From: Clostridia bacterium | Lineage (GTDB): Bacteria > Bacillota > Clostridia > TANB77 > CAG-508 | NCBI GenBank assembly: GCA_900759475.1 | Contig: CAAEVK010000019.1 | Span: forward strand, 1-26,881 | Direction: 5' to 3' | DNA length: 26,881 bases | Part shown: positions 14,857 through 23,291 of the stretch, piece by piece | Layout: the number at the start of each line of letters is the position of its first letter | How positions within the stretch are numbered: position 1 is the first letter of the stretch | Notes under the pieces: generated by a model | Seen by the model: only the letters and a program-made list of their open reading frames with translations | What the model was told of the DNA's origin: nothing | The model's database searches: none | Position numbers and translations under genes: made by a program

Positions 14857-15513
14857 ATGTCTTTTATTGTAGCAATAGATGGACCAGCAGGAAGCGGAAA
14901 AGGTACTGTAACAAAGCAAGTAGCACAAGAAATGGGACTAACTAATATTGACACTGGAGCAACTTATCGATGTGTTGCTTTAGCAGTAATAGAAAATAAT
15001 GTTTTATTAGAAGAAAAATCTAAAATAATTGAACTTGCTAAAAATATAAAAATTGACATGGATACACAACAAAATGTTTTTTTAAATGGAAGAAATGTAA
15101 CAAAACAAATTCGTTCAAAGGAAGTAAGTGCCATTGTTTCACAAATTTCTAGTATTAAAGATGTTCGTTTATTAATGGTGGATTTGCAAAGAAAATTAGC
15201 AGAGGGAAAAGACGTTATTATGGAAGGCAGAGATATTACAACTTATGTTTTTCCGAATGCAGATGTAAAAATTTATTTAGATGCATCAATAGAAGAAAGA
15301 GCCAAAAGAAGATATAAAGAAATGCAAGAAAGACAAATAGAAGCTACTTATGAAGAAATTTTGGAAAATATTAAGATGAGAGACGAAAACGATAAAAATA
15401 AAGAAATTGGTTCATTAAAAATAGCACCTGATGCGATTGTAATAGATACAACAGAACTATCAATAGAAAAAGTTACAGAAAAAGTAAAGGAGATTATTAA
15501 ATCAGCAAGGTAA
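14857..15513 (+). CDS. cmk: Cytidylate kinase
   Basis: This 218-residue protein is a (d)CMP kinase of nucleotide metabolism. It starts with the P-loop AIDGPAGSGKGTVTKQVA (residues 6-23) followed by NIDTGATYRCVALAVI. The CMP-binding segment EGRDITTYVFPNADVKIYLDAS and the lid EERAKRRYKEM are visible, as is DSxx-like IAPDAIVIDTTELSIEKV near the end. The length is normal. It starts 16 bases after uppP with an AAGGAGG site and is followed by plsC, a common cmk-plsC pairing in Clostridia. The P-loop contains AGC-GGA, where CGG is out of phase, so no shift is needed. Confidence 0.95.
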   Translation: MSFIVAIDGPAGSGKGTVTKQVAQEMGLTNIDTGATYRCVALAVIENNVLLEEKSKIIELAKNIKIDMDTQQNVFLNGRNVTKQIRSKEVSAIVSQISSIKDVRLLMVDLQRKLAEGKDVIMEGRDITTYVFPNADVKIYLDASIEERAKRRYKEMQERQIEATYEEILENIKMRDENDKNKEIGSLKIAPDAIVIDTTELSIEKVTEKVKEIIKSAR

Positions 15514-15576
15514 CTTAACAAGATATAGAAGGACTATGTTATTAACTTCTAAAATTACCAGAAAGGATAAATATAT

Positions 15577-16164
15577 ATGGAAATAATAAGAAAAATAATA
15601 AAAGCTTTTTTTCATTTTTTAGTAATTATTGTATATAGACCTAAAGTAATAGGGCAAGAAAATGTACCTAAAGAAGGTGGTGCTATATTATGCCCTAATC
15701 ATGTACATGCTATGGATTCTGTTATTGTTGTAACTACTAATAAAAGAAAAGTACATTTTATGGCAAAAGAAGAATTATTTAAAAATGAATTTATTAAATG
15801 GCTTGCTAACGTATTTGGTATCTTTCCTGTTAAAAGGGGAGGAAAAGATATTGATGCTATTAAAACATCTTTAAAAGTTTTAAAAAATGGAGGCTTGTTA
15901 AACATTTTTCCAGAAGGAACAAGAAATGGTTTAAAAAAGGGATTAAAACCTAAAAATGGAGCAACCTTAATTGCTGCAAAAGCTAAAGTTCCAATTATAC
16001 CAGTTGGTGTACAAGGAAGTTTTAAACCCTTTACAAAAGTAAAATTAAATTATGGAAAACCGATTAGTACAGAAACTTTGGATGTGCAAGATAAGGAAGC
16101 AGTGGATGCGTTTACTTTAAAGGTAATGGAGGAAATAGTTAGATTGACAAATGAAAAAAATTGA
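15577..16164 (+). CDS. plsC: 1-acyl-sn-glycerol-3-phosphate acyltransferase (PlsC family)
   Basis: This 195-residue membrane-associated acyltransferase makes phosphatidic acid from lysophosphatidic acid. An N-terminal hydrophobic stretch (AFFHFLVIIVYRP) anchors it. The catalytic H-x4-D motif is CPNHVHAMDSV (His43 region), followed by KEELFKNEFIKWLANVFGIF, the FPEGTRNG motif III and the VPIIPVGVQGSF motif IV. The length is typical for the short bacterial form. It follows cmk by 63 bases. The promoter of typA overlaps its last codons. No in-frame CGG. Confidence 0.92.
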   Translation: MEIIRKIIKAFFHFLVIIVYRPKVIGQENVPKEGGAILCPNHVHAMDSVIVVTTNKRKVHFMAKEELFKNEFIKWLANVFGIFPVKRGGKDIDAIKTSLKVLKNGGLLNIFPEGTRNGLKKGLKPKNGATLIAAKAKVPIIPVGVQGSFKPFTKVKLNYGKPISTETLDVQDKEAVDAFTLKVMEEIVRLTNEKN

Positions 16165-16172
16165 GTTATAAT
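16144..16172 (+). promoter_or_regulatory. SigmaA-type promoter of typA
   Basis: TTGACA (16144-16149), 17 bases, TATAAT (16167-16172); the -35 lies within the 3' end of plsC. The leader to 16269 is about 90 bases and contains a small AGAAG/CTTCT hairpin. Confidence 0.8.
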
Positions 16173-16269
16173 ATTTAAGTTAAAAATTAATCTATTTAAC
16201 AGAAGCCAAAGCATGACTTCTACTTAATAAACAATTAAACAATTGAATCAAATTAAAAGGGGAATGATT

Positions 16270-18079
16270 ATGAACAATCAAAAAATAAGAAATGTAGCAA
16301 TTATTGCACACGTAGACCATGGTAAGACAACATTAGTAGATGCCATGTTAAAGCAAAGCCATATATTTAGAGAAAATGAACAAGTAGCAGAAAGAGTAAT
16401 GGATTCCAATGACCTAGAAAAAGAAAGAGGAATTACTATTCTTTCTAAAAATACATCTGTTATGTTTAATGATGTAAAAATTAATATTGTAGATACACCA
16501 GGACACGCAGACTTTGGCGGAGAAGTAGAACGTGTATTAAAAATGGTAGACGGAGTAGTACTATTAGTAGATGCTTTCGAAGGAGCAATGCCTCAAACAA
16601 GAGAAGTATTAAAAAAATCTTTAGCATTGAATTTAAAGCCAATTGTAGTTATTAATAAAATTGATAGACCAGGAGCAAATCCATTAAAAGTAGTAGATGA
16701 AATTATTGAACTATTTATTGAATTAAATGCCAATGATGACCAACTAGATTTTCCAGTTGTATTTGCATCAGCCAAAAATGGAATTGCAAAAATGGATTTA
16801 AACGAAGAAACAGATAATTTACATTGTTTATTTGAAACCATTATTGATAAAATTAATCCACCAGCATGTGATGAAGCAGGAACAATGCAAATGCTAGTTT
16901 CTAACATTGATTATGATGACTATTTAGGAAGAATTGCTATACGGTAGAGTAGAACGTGGCAGTATAAAAAATGGAATGAATGTTGCTGTTTGCAAAAAAG
17001 ACAAAACAGAAAATGGAAAAATTGCAAAATTATTTACTTATGTTGGTCTTAAAAAAGTAGAAGTAGAAGAAGTAAAAGCAGGAGATATTATTGCACTTTC
17101 TGGAATTAACGATATTCATATTGGAGATACCATTTGTGACATAGAAAACCCAGAAAAAATACCATTTGTCGATATTGATGAACCAACTGTTTCTATGACA
17201 TTTAGTGTAAATGATGGACCATTTGCAGGAAAAGAAGGAACTTTTGTAACATCAAGGCATATTCGTGATAGATTATTTAAAGAATTAGATAGAAACGTAA
17301 GTTTACGAGTAAAAGAAACCGATAGAGCAGAAAGCTTTGAAGTTTCTGGACGTGGAGAATTACATTTGTCTGTATTAATTGAAACAATGAGAAGAGAAGG
17401 ATTTGAATTACTAGTTTCTCGTCCAAAAGTTATTTTAAAAGAAATTAATGGAGTAAAATGTGAACCCATAGAAAGACTTGTTGTAAATGTACCAGATGAT
17501 TGCATTGGGAATGTAATAGAAAAATTAGGAAGAAGAAAAGGCGAAATGGTAAATATGGAACCAGCAGAAGCAGGGCATACTAAAGTAGAATTTAAAATTC
17601 CAGCAAGAGGGTTAATTGGTTATAGGACAGAATTTATGACAGATACAAAAGGAAACGGAACAATGAATAGCATATTTGACTCTTATGAAGAATATAAAGG
17701 AGAAATATCTTCAAGAACAAGAGGTGTTATTGTAGCATTTGAAAAGGGAACTTCTGTAACTTATGGGTTATACAATGCACAAGAAAGAGGAGATTTATTC
17801 ATAGGACCAGGAACAGAAGTATATGAAGGTATGATTGTTGGACTTAATTCAAGAGGGGAAGATATTGCCATTAACGTATGTAAAGAAAAACATTTAACAA
17901 ATACAAGAGCATCTGGCTCGGATGATGCATTACGTTTAGTACCACCAATTCAGTTTTCATTAGAAAAAGCAATCGAGTTTATAGAAGATGATGAATTAGT
18001 AGAAGTAACACCAAAAAATATTCGTTTAAGAAAGAAAATATTAGATAGTAAAACAAGAGAAAGAATGTCAAGAAAATAA
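16270..18079 (+). CDS. typA: Ribosome-associated GTPase TypA/BipA, read through one CGG +1 shift
   Basis: TypA/BipA is an EF-G-like GTPase that acts on ribosomes, notably in assembly under stress. The G domain is complete: IAHVDHGKTTL (P-loop, residues 12-21), EKERGITILSKN, DTPGHADFGGEVERVL, NKIDRPGA. At 16942 the frame meets CGG, followed immediately by TAG in the zero frame. Skipping the C gives LGRIAIGRVERGSIKNGMNV, the strictly expected start of domain II. The rest (FVTSRHIRDRLFKEL, GRGELHLSVLIETMRREGFE, PARGLIGYRTEF) is intact. The corrected length is 602 residues. ATG 16270 was chosen because AAAAGGGG lies just upstream; the frame also extends to 16243. The recoded codon here is CGGT to GGT, showing that the fourth base is not restricted to A. 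Confidence 0.94.
16942..16945 (+). other. CGGT +1 recoding site in typA
   Basis: In-frame ATA CGG TAG; skipping C16942 gives I-A-I-G-R-V-E-R-G. A zero-frame stop directly follows the CGG. Confidence 0.9.
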
Positions 18080-18106
18080 AATGTCTAGAAAAAATAGGAG
18101 TAGAAA

Positions 18107-18686
18107 ATGCTAGAACAAATAAAACAAGAAGCTCTTGATGATCACATTCCCATTATTATGGACGACACATTAGCAGTAATTGAAAAATATTTACAAAAGA
18201 TTAAACCAACAGCTATCCTAGAAATAGGAACAGCTGTTGGTTATTCTGCTATTTGCTTTTCTCCATATTTAGGGGAGAATGGGATAATTGATACTATTGA
18301 ATTAGACGAACAAAGAGCCAATAAAGCAATTGAAAATATTCAAAAAATGCAATTACAAGACAAAATAAATGTTATGGTTGGAAATGCAGTAGAACTATTG
18401 CCAACACTTCATAAACAATATGATGTAGTATTTATTGATGCTGCAAAAGGAAAATATCCTATTTTCTTGGAACATGCATTAAAACTTACAAAAGTAAATG
18501 GATATATTTTTGCAGATAATGTTTTATATAAAGGATATGTGATGAGTAATTATAATAAACATAAACAACGTACAGCAGTAACACATTTGCGTGAATATAT
18601 TCGGCAAGGTAACACAAAATAAAAGGTTAGAGACACAAATACTTGAAACAGGAGATGGATTGGCTATTTCTAAAGTATTAAGTTAA
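18107..18686 (+). CDS. O-methyltransferase family 3 (YrrM-like), read through one CGG +1 shift
   Basis: This SAM-dependent methyltransferase resembles the caffeoyl-CoA/catechol O-methyltransferase family, whose bacterial YrrM/TrmR members modify wobble uridine of tRNA; which substrate applies here is not decided by sequence reading. Motifs: AILEIGTAVGYSAICFSPYL (SAM site, about residues 37-56), DTIELDEQRANKAIENI, VVFIDAAKGKYPIFLEHAL, and GYIFADNVLYKGYV. At 18602 the frame meets CGG; skipping the C replaces a 6-residue nonsense tail by GKVTQNKRLETQILETGDGL and AISKVLS, the expected G-D-G-L-A-I-S-K ending. The corrected length is 192 residues. Here the recoded codon is CGGC to GGC. It starts 27 bases after typA. 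Confidence 0.9.
18602..18605 (+). other. CGGC +1 recoding site in the O-methyltransferase gene
   Basis: In-frame ATT CGG C; skipping C18602 gives Y-I-G-K-V and reaches the GDGLAISK ending. The zero frame stops at 18622. Confidence 0.87.
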
Positions 18687-18700
18687 TATTTTAACAAATA

Positions 18701-18732
18701 AAAAGTATGGAATAAAAATGTTCCATACTTTT
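18701..18732. terminator. Bidirectional terminator between convergent genes
   Basis: AAAAGTATGGAA (18701-18712) pairs perfectly with TTCCATACTTTT (18721-18732). It lies between the convergent O-methyltransferase and GH57 genes and has A/T runs on both sides. Confidence 0.75.
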
Positions 18733-18745
18733 CTTGAACTGTGCG

Positions 18746-18781
18746 GTTTGCGAAGCAAACTTGTACATGTGGCGAAGCCAC
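18746..18781. repeat. Two adjacent GCGAAGC mini-hairpins
   Basis: GTTTGC-GAA-GCAAAC (18746-18760) and GTGGC-GAA-GCCAC (18769-18781) are two stems with the same GAA loop closed by G-C, in a GC-richer patch just beyond the GH57 stop. They may act as a terminator or 3' protection for GH57 or be a short dispersed repeat. Confidence 0.65.
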
Positions 18782-18786
18782 TTTTC

Positions 18787-20378
18787 TTATTGATATATGT
18801 TGTAATCAATGTCTGGGAAAATACAGTCTCGTTGCTGTAGCATTTTTAAAAATTGTTCGTCAATAGTATTATTTTTTATTTGATAATATAATTTTGAAAA
18901 ACGTCCAATATGTTCTTTAATTCTTTTTTTGGCATAATCCACCATTGTTCCATTTGTAATAATAAATAGCCAATCACTACTTTGAGCTAGCAATAATTCT
19001 CTAGCACACTGGTTTAATGCTCGTTTTTTTAATTCATCTTGCTCGTTTGGAAATTTATGGGCTAATTCTACCATTCTTTCGCCAGCTTTATGCAAGTGTC
19101 TATGTGCATAATCATTAGTAGGATTTAACCATACTTCACTATATCCTTTTGCACCCCAACTAGAACGACAAGGAGTAGAAATTTGAATATTAGGGAACTG
19201 CTCAATATATTCACTTGGAGTAATTAATTTAAAATTACAATCGTCATAATAAATTTTTTTAAATAAAATGTATAACCAATAAGGTCCTTCATACCACCAA
19301 TGACCATATAATTCTGCATCATAAGGGCATACCACAATAGGAGGAGTATCCATAATATTAGAAAGTTGCTCAATTTGTTTTGTTCTACAATCCAAAAAAT
19401 GACCAGCTTGTTTTTCAGCAGAATCTTTTGCCCATTGAATATTATAATAATCTTTATTGTCATCTTTAGAAGTAATTCTATAATATTTAATACCAGTATG
19501 AACTCTAACACCATTACAAGCAATATATGGTTTAATGTAGTCATAGTCGGCTTCATATCCAATGTCTCTATAAAATTCACGATAATTGTAATCACCGGGG
19601 TAACCGTTAATAGAACTCCACACTTGACGAGAAGTTTCAATATCTCGTCCAAAAGCAACAATTCCTTCAGGAGAAACAATAGGTGCAAAAGTACCATAAA
19701 TAGGAGTTGGATCTGCATATAAGATTCCATGAGATTCTGTAATAATATATTGAATGCCAAATTCTTTTAGATATTTGTCTGCTTCTGGAACATAACCACA
19801 TTCTGGTAGCCAAATACCTTTTGGTTTCCTTCCAAAATATTTTTCATATGTTTGTACTCCGTACTGCAATTTGTGCTTTTACAGTTTGTTCTGTTACATA
19901 AAGAATAGGAAAATAACCGATGTGTTGCTCCACAAGTAATAATTTCTAAAACACCAATATCCTGAAAATGCTTGAAACCTTCAATTAAATTACAATGATA
20001 AACATCCTTAAATACATGTAAGTCATTAGAATATCTATCAAAATAATAATGTGCTAGTTCATTTAAACGAGTATCATTTTTAGTTCTTGTAATTTCTTTT
20101 TTGGAAAGCTCTATATGTTTTTCCAAATAACCAATATATCGTTTTTGCAGTAAAGTATTATCTAACATTGAAAGAAGAGGGGGAGTAAGTGACATTGTAA
20201 TACGAAAGTCAACTTTTTCCTCCTCTAGCTTTTGAAAATTTAATAAAAGTGGTATATATGTTTCAGATATAGCTTCATATAACCATTGTTCTTCTAGATA
20301 ATCTTCACTTTCTGGATGATGAATAAAAGGCAAGTGAGCATGTAATATAAAACTGACATATCCTTTGTTATTGTTCAT
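18787..20378 (-). CDS. GH57 1,4-alpha-glucan branching enzyme-like protein, read through two CGG +1 shifts
   Basis: The corrected protein is 529 residues, the size of GH57 (DUF1957-containing) branching enzymes that build glycogen-type glucan. The N-terminus GYVSFILHAHLPFIHHPE is the family start. At 19919 (reading downwards) CGG must be skipped to give ITCGATHGYFPILYVTEQTV, and 19 codons later at 19861 a second skip gives AQIAVGVQTYEKYFGRKPKG followed by IWLPECGY. Glu192 in that motif is the expected nucleophile and Asp353 in CPYDAELYGHWWYEGP the acid/base. The C-terminal helical region (WLNPTNDYAHRHLHKAGERM) is complete. Without the shifts the gene appears as two overlapping halves. It sits 22 bases downstream of the DUF4912 gene on the same strand, divergent from the glycogen-synthase-like gene, which supports a role in storage glucan synthesis. 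Confidence 0.92.
19858..19861 (-). other. CGGA +1 recoding site 2 in the GH57 gene
   Basis: Minus strand, in-frame after site 1: GTA CGG A; skipping the C at 19861 gives I-A-V-G-V-Q-T-Y and reaches WLPECGY. Confidence 0.88.
19916..19919 (-). other. CGGT +1 recoding site 1 in the GH57 gene
   Basis: Minus strand, in-frame CAT CGG T; skipping the C at 19919 gives C-G-A-T-H-G-Y, the conserved GH57 motif. The zero frame stops at 19767. Confidence 0.9.
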
Positions 20379-20400
20379 AACCTTCTCCTTTGTAAATATC

Positions 20401-21336
20401 TTAATTTAAATTATTTATCATGAAATCAGAAGAAGGATTACTAGATGGATTTGATAAAATGTTTAATTCTTCATCATGATAGATTTGTTTGTATAAATCA
20501 TAAATATTATAAATTTTTCCCATGTTTTTAATAAAGGCAAGAGTTGCTACATTTTTATGAGAAACTTGATTTGTTTTTACATTTTTAAAATAAACCATTT
20601 TTTGTTGCCTTTCAAAAAGAATGTGGTCATTAGGAACTTCTAATTTGTTAGAAGAGGTAATATATAAATCTTTTTGAATAACAGGCAAAGTTTGTGGTTT
20701 TTGTTTTCTGAAAAGTTCAATAGTGTAAACACATTTTGCATCATGAATTGGCAAATACCAACTGTTAGCAAAATCATCTACTTCAACTTCAAAAGTATAA
20801 TGCTTATCTTCATTTCTTACTCTTAAAAAGGGAATGGTATTATTAAAAAAGTTTTCTCCATATTGAGAAAGATAATTTTGTCTATCTTTTTCAGAAATAT
20901 CCCAGTAAACGAAAAGCATTTTAGGAGTTTGTGCTAAAATTTTTACTACAGTTTGATTGTAACGATAAGGTAAATCATAATATTCTAGCATATTAATAGG
21001 TTCAGAATTTGGCTTTATGGTTTTCTTTTTTGAAGAAGAAGTGCTTTTTGATGTTGCTTTTTTAGAAACGGTTGTACTTTTTTTACGAGTTGTTTTTTTT
21101 GTAACTTTAGCTTCTTTTTTTATAGCCTCTTTTTTGGCAATAGTTGTTTTTGTATTTTTGGAAGCTATTACTTTTTTTTCGGAAGCAGTATTTACTTTGA
21201 CTGTTGTTTTTTTTGCTGTTTTCTTTTTTCCCACAGTAGCTTTGCTGGTACTGCTCTTTTTTTGACTAACAGTTCTTGTTGGTGATTTTAATTCCTTTTT
21301 AACTTCTTCTATTAATTCTTTTGCTTTTCGTGGCAT
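20401..21336 (-). CDS. DUF4912 protein with histone-H1-like Lys/Thr/Ser-rich N-terminus
   Basis: This 311-residue protein has two parts. Residues 1 to about 110 are a low-complexity basic tail with repeated K-K-T/S patterns (GKKKTAKKTTVKVN, KKTTRKKSTTVSKK), resembling histone-H1-like tails. Residues from about 117 (NMLEYYDLPYRYNQTVVKIL) to 290 match DUF4912: AQTPKMLFVYWDISEKDRQNY, FLRVRNEDKHYTFEVEVDDFANSWYLPI, and VSHKNVATLAFIKNM. The function is unknown. DUF4912 genes commonly sit next to GH57 and GT4 glucan genes, as here, suggesting a regulatory or structural role in polysaccharide metabolism; that is inference. It starts at ATG 21336 behind AAGGAGG. Confidence 0.85.
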   Translation of the reverse strand: MPRKAKELIEEVKKELKSPTRTVSQKKSSTSKATVGKKKTAKKTTVKVNTASEKKVIASKNTKTTIAKKEAIKKEAKVTKKTTRKKSTTVSKKATSKSTSSSKKKTIKPNSEPINMLEYYDLPYRYNQTVVKILAQTPKMLFVYWDISEKDRQNYLSQYGENFFNNTIPFLRVRNEDKHYTFEVEVDDFANSWYLPIHDAKCVYTIELFRKQKPQTLPVIQKDLYITSSNKLEVPNDHILFERQQKMVYFKNVKTNQVSHKNVATLAFIKNMGKIYNIYDLYKQIYHDEELNILSNPSSNPSSDFMINNLN

Positions 21337-21435
21337 GAACCTTTCCTCCTTAGTAAATTATTATTTAATAGTATATCATAAGAAAAGAAAATTCAATAGA
21401 AAAAAAGAAAATTTTTCAAAAAAATTTGTGATAAT

Positions 21436-21465
21436 TTGTTTACTTTTATCAAATAATCTTATACA
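21436..21465 (+). promoter_or_regulatory. Possible promoter of the GT4 gene
   Basis: TTGTTT (21436-21441), 18 bases, TATACA (21460-21465) in the 193-base divergent gap. The opposite-strand promoter for the DUF4912-GH57 pair is less clear (a TATACT lies near 21370 on the minus strand). Confidence 0.4.
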
Positions 21466-21529
21466 ATAAAAGAAATTAATAAAAACAAAATATTACAATG
21501 GAAAAAAGAGTTTGAAAGGGGTAAAACAA

Positions 21530-22819
21530 ATGAAAATATTAATGCTCACTTGGGAATATCCACCAAGAATTGTTGGTGGAATTGCTAGAGTTGTACATGA
21601 TTTATCAAAAAGGCTTATTAAAGATGGACATGAGGTTACTGTTGTAACTTATAAAGAAGGCGATTTACCAGATTATGAAAATGATAAGGGAGTAAAAATA
21701 TATAGAGTTCCTAATTTTGAAATTAATCCTAATAATTTTATTGACTGGATTATGCAATTAAATTTTAATTTAGTTGCTAAGGCAACAGAGATAATAGCTA
21801 AAGAAGGAAAATTTGATGTAATACATGCTCATGACTGGCTAGTAGCTTATGCAGCCAAAACTCTAAAAAATTCATTTGGAATTCCATTAGTAGCAACAAT
21901 TCATGCAACAGAAGCTGGAAGAAATGGAGGAATTCATGATGAAACTCAAAGATATATTAATGATAGTGAGTGGCTATTAACTTATGAAGCATCAGAAGTA
22001 ATTGTAAATAGTAGTTTTATGAAAAGTGAAATTCAAAGATTGTTTGGATTACCTTATGATAAAATAAATGTTATACCAAATGGACTAAACATGACAGCAT
22101 TTTCTGGATTAGAAAAGGATTATAGCTTTAGAAGACAATATGCAGCAGATAATGAAAAAATTATATTAACAATGGGAAGAATGGTATATGAAAAAGGTGT
22201 ACAACACTTAATTGCAGCAATGCCAAAAATCCTTGCTAACTATCATGATGCTAAATTAGTAGTAGTTGGAAAAGGTGGAATGATAGATGATTTAAGAATG
22301 CAAGCAGATGCACTAGGAATTAGCCAAAAAGTTTATTTTGCAGGATTTTTAAATTCAAGAAAAGTACCAATTTACCAATGCTCTGATATAGCTGTATTTC
22401 CAAGTACTTATGAGCCATTCGGAATTGTAGCATTAGAGGCAATGCTAGCAGGAATTCCAACAGTCGTATCAGATGTAGGTGGATTAGGTGAAATTGTAAA
22501 ACATGGAATTAATGGTATGAAGAGTTATGCAGGAAATCCAAACTCAATTGCCGATTCTGTATTAGAACTATTATATCATCCAGAATTATGTGCTAATGTA
22601 ACAAAAGCTGCAAAAGCAGAAGTAAAAGAAAATTACAATTGGGCAAAAATTGCACAAGATACACATTTTACTTATCAAAAAGCTATTTGCCAAACAATGG
22701 CACAAAGACAGGCAAACCAAATTGCACAAGAAAAAACACAAAAAGCTAAAAAAGCAAAAAATACAGAAGGAGAAATTACTAATCTTTTAGCATTTAAAAA
22801 GAAACATGCATATGCATAA
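21530..22819 (+). CDS. GT4 glycosyltransferase, glycogen-synthase-like
   Basis: This protein of about 429 residues has the GT-B fold of family 4. The N-terminus MKILMLTWEYPPRIVGGIAR holds the G-G-I-A nucleotide-sugar loop typical of glycogen/starch synthases of the GT4 type. Then come DVIHAHDWLVAYAAKTL, ATIHATEAGRNGGIHDETQR, EVIVNSSFMKSEI, GRMVYEKGVQHLIAAMPKIL and the E-x7-E motif in TYEPFGIVALEAMLAGIPTV. The C-terminus is Lys/Ala/Gln-rich. I start at ATG 21530 (GAAAGGGG upstream); the frame also opens at TTG 21512. It is divergent from DUF4912 and GH57, which suggests a three-gene glucan module. TTC-GGA at the conserved PFG keeps CGG out of phase, so no shift is needed. Confidence 0.9.
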   Translation: MKILMLTWEYPPRIVGGIARVVHDLSKRLIKDGHEVTVVTYKEGDLPDYENDKGVKIYRVPNFEINPNNFIDWIMQLNFNLVAKATEIIAKEGKFDVIHAHDWLVAYAAKTLKNSFGIPLVATIHATEAGRNGGIHDETQRYINDSEWLLTYEASEVIVNSSFMKSEIQRLFGLPYDKINVIPNGLNMTAFSGLEKDYSFRRQYAADNEKIILTMGRMVYEKGVQHLIAAMPKILANYHDAKLVVVGKGGMIDDLRMQADALGISQKVYFAGFLNSRKVPIYQCSDIAVFPSTYEPFGIVALEAMLAGIPTVVSDVGGLGEIVKHGINGMKSYAGNPNSIADSVLELLYHPELCANVTKAAKAEVKENYNWAKIAQDTHFTYQKAICQTMAQRQANQIAQEKTQKAKKAKNTEGEITNLLAFKKKHAYA

Positions 22820-22847
22820 GAACTAAAAAATAAAGGAGACGATAAAA

Positions 22848-23183
22848 GTGAAGGTTTATGATAAAGCAAACGAATTAGCAAAAGATTTATCAGAATCAAC
22901 AGAATATATTACTTATAAGAAAATAAAGGAAGAAGTATACCAAAATCCAGAATTAAAAGAAAAAATAAAAGAATTTGACAAACTAAGGTATGAAGCACAA
23001 GTACTGGCAATTCAAGGCGAAAAACAAGATGAAACTAAAATGCAAAAATTGCAAGAGCTATATAATTTTATTACTAAAGAACCAAAAGTAAAGGAATATT
23101 TTGATGCAGAAGTAAAATTTAATGTATTGTTAGCAGATGTTAATAAAATTATTGGTGATGCTGTAAAAGATGTTTTAAAATAA
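22848..23183 (+). CDS. YlbF-family protein
   Basis: This 111-residue, all-helical, charged protein matches the YlbF/YmcA family: VYDKANELAKDLSESTEYIT at the start, then EEVYQNPELKEKIKEFDKLR and the C-terminal VKEYFDAEVKFNVLLADVNKIIGDAV. In Bacillus, YlbF, YmcA and YaaT form a complex that affects RNA processing and development (competence, biofilm, sporulation). The start is GTG 22848, chosen for AAAGGAG nine bases upstream. It follows the GT4 gene by 28 bases and is probably co-transcribed; a terminator-like hairpin follows it. Confidence 0.85.
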   Translation: MKVYDKANELAKDLSESTEYITYKKIKEEVYQNPELKEKIKEFDKLRYEAQVLAIQGEKQDETKMQKLQELYNFITKEPKVKEYFDAEVKFNVLLADVNKIIGDAVKDVLK

Positions 23184-23201
23184 TGGAAATATAATAGGAA
23201 T

Positions 23202-23257
23202 AGGAACGGGTTTTATATATAGAAATAATCTATATTTTAAAATTGCGTTCCTTTTTT
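23202..23257 (+). terminator. Terminator after the YlbF gene
   Basis: AGGAACG (23202-23208) pairs with CGTTCCT (23246-23252), with an imperfect AT-rich inner stem, followed by a T-run to 23256. Confidence 0.65.
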
Positions 23258-23291
23258 GTAGATTAAATATAAAATTTAAGGGGGAAAAATT

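Noticed and set aside
16942..16947. prfB-type programmed frameshift at a stop codon in typA
   Set aside because: The stop follows CGG here only by chance; the other sites have no adjacent stop, and no upstream Shine-Dalgarno-like stimulator is seen.
21017..21265. Plus-strand Phe/Val-rich ORF opposite the DUF4912 basic tail
   Set aside because: It is the antisense of the Lys/Thr-rich repeat region and has no start signals.
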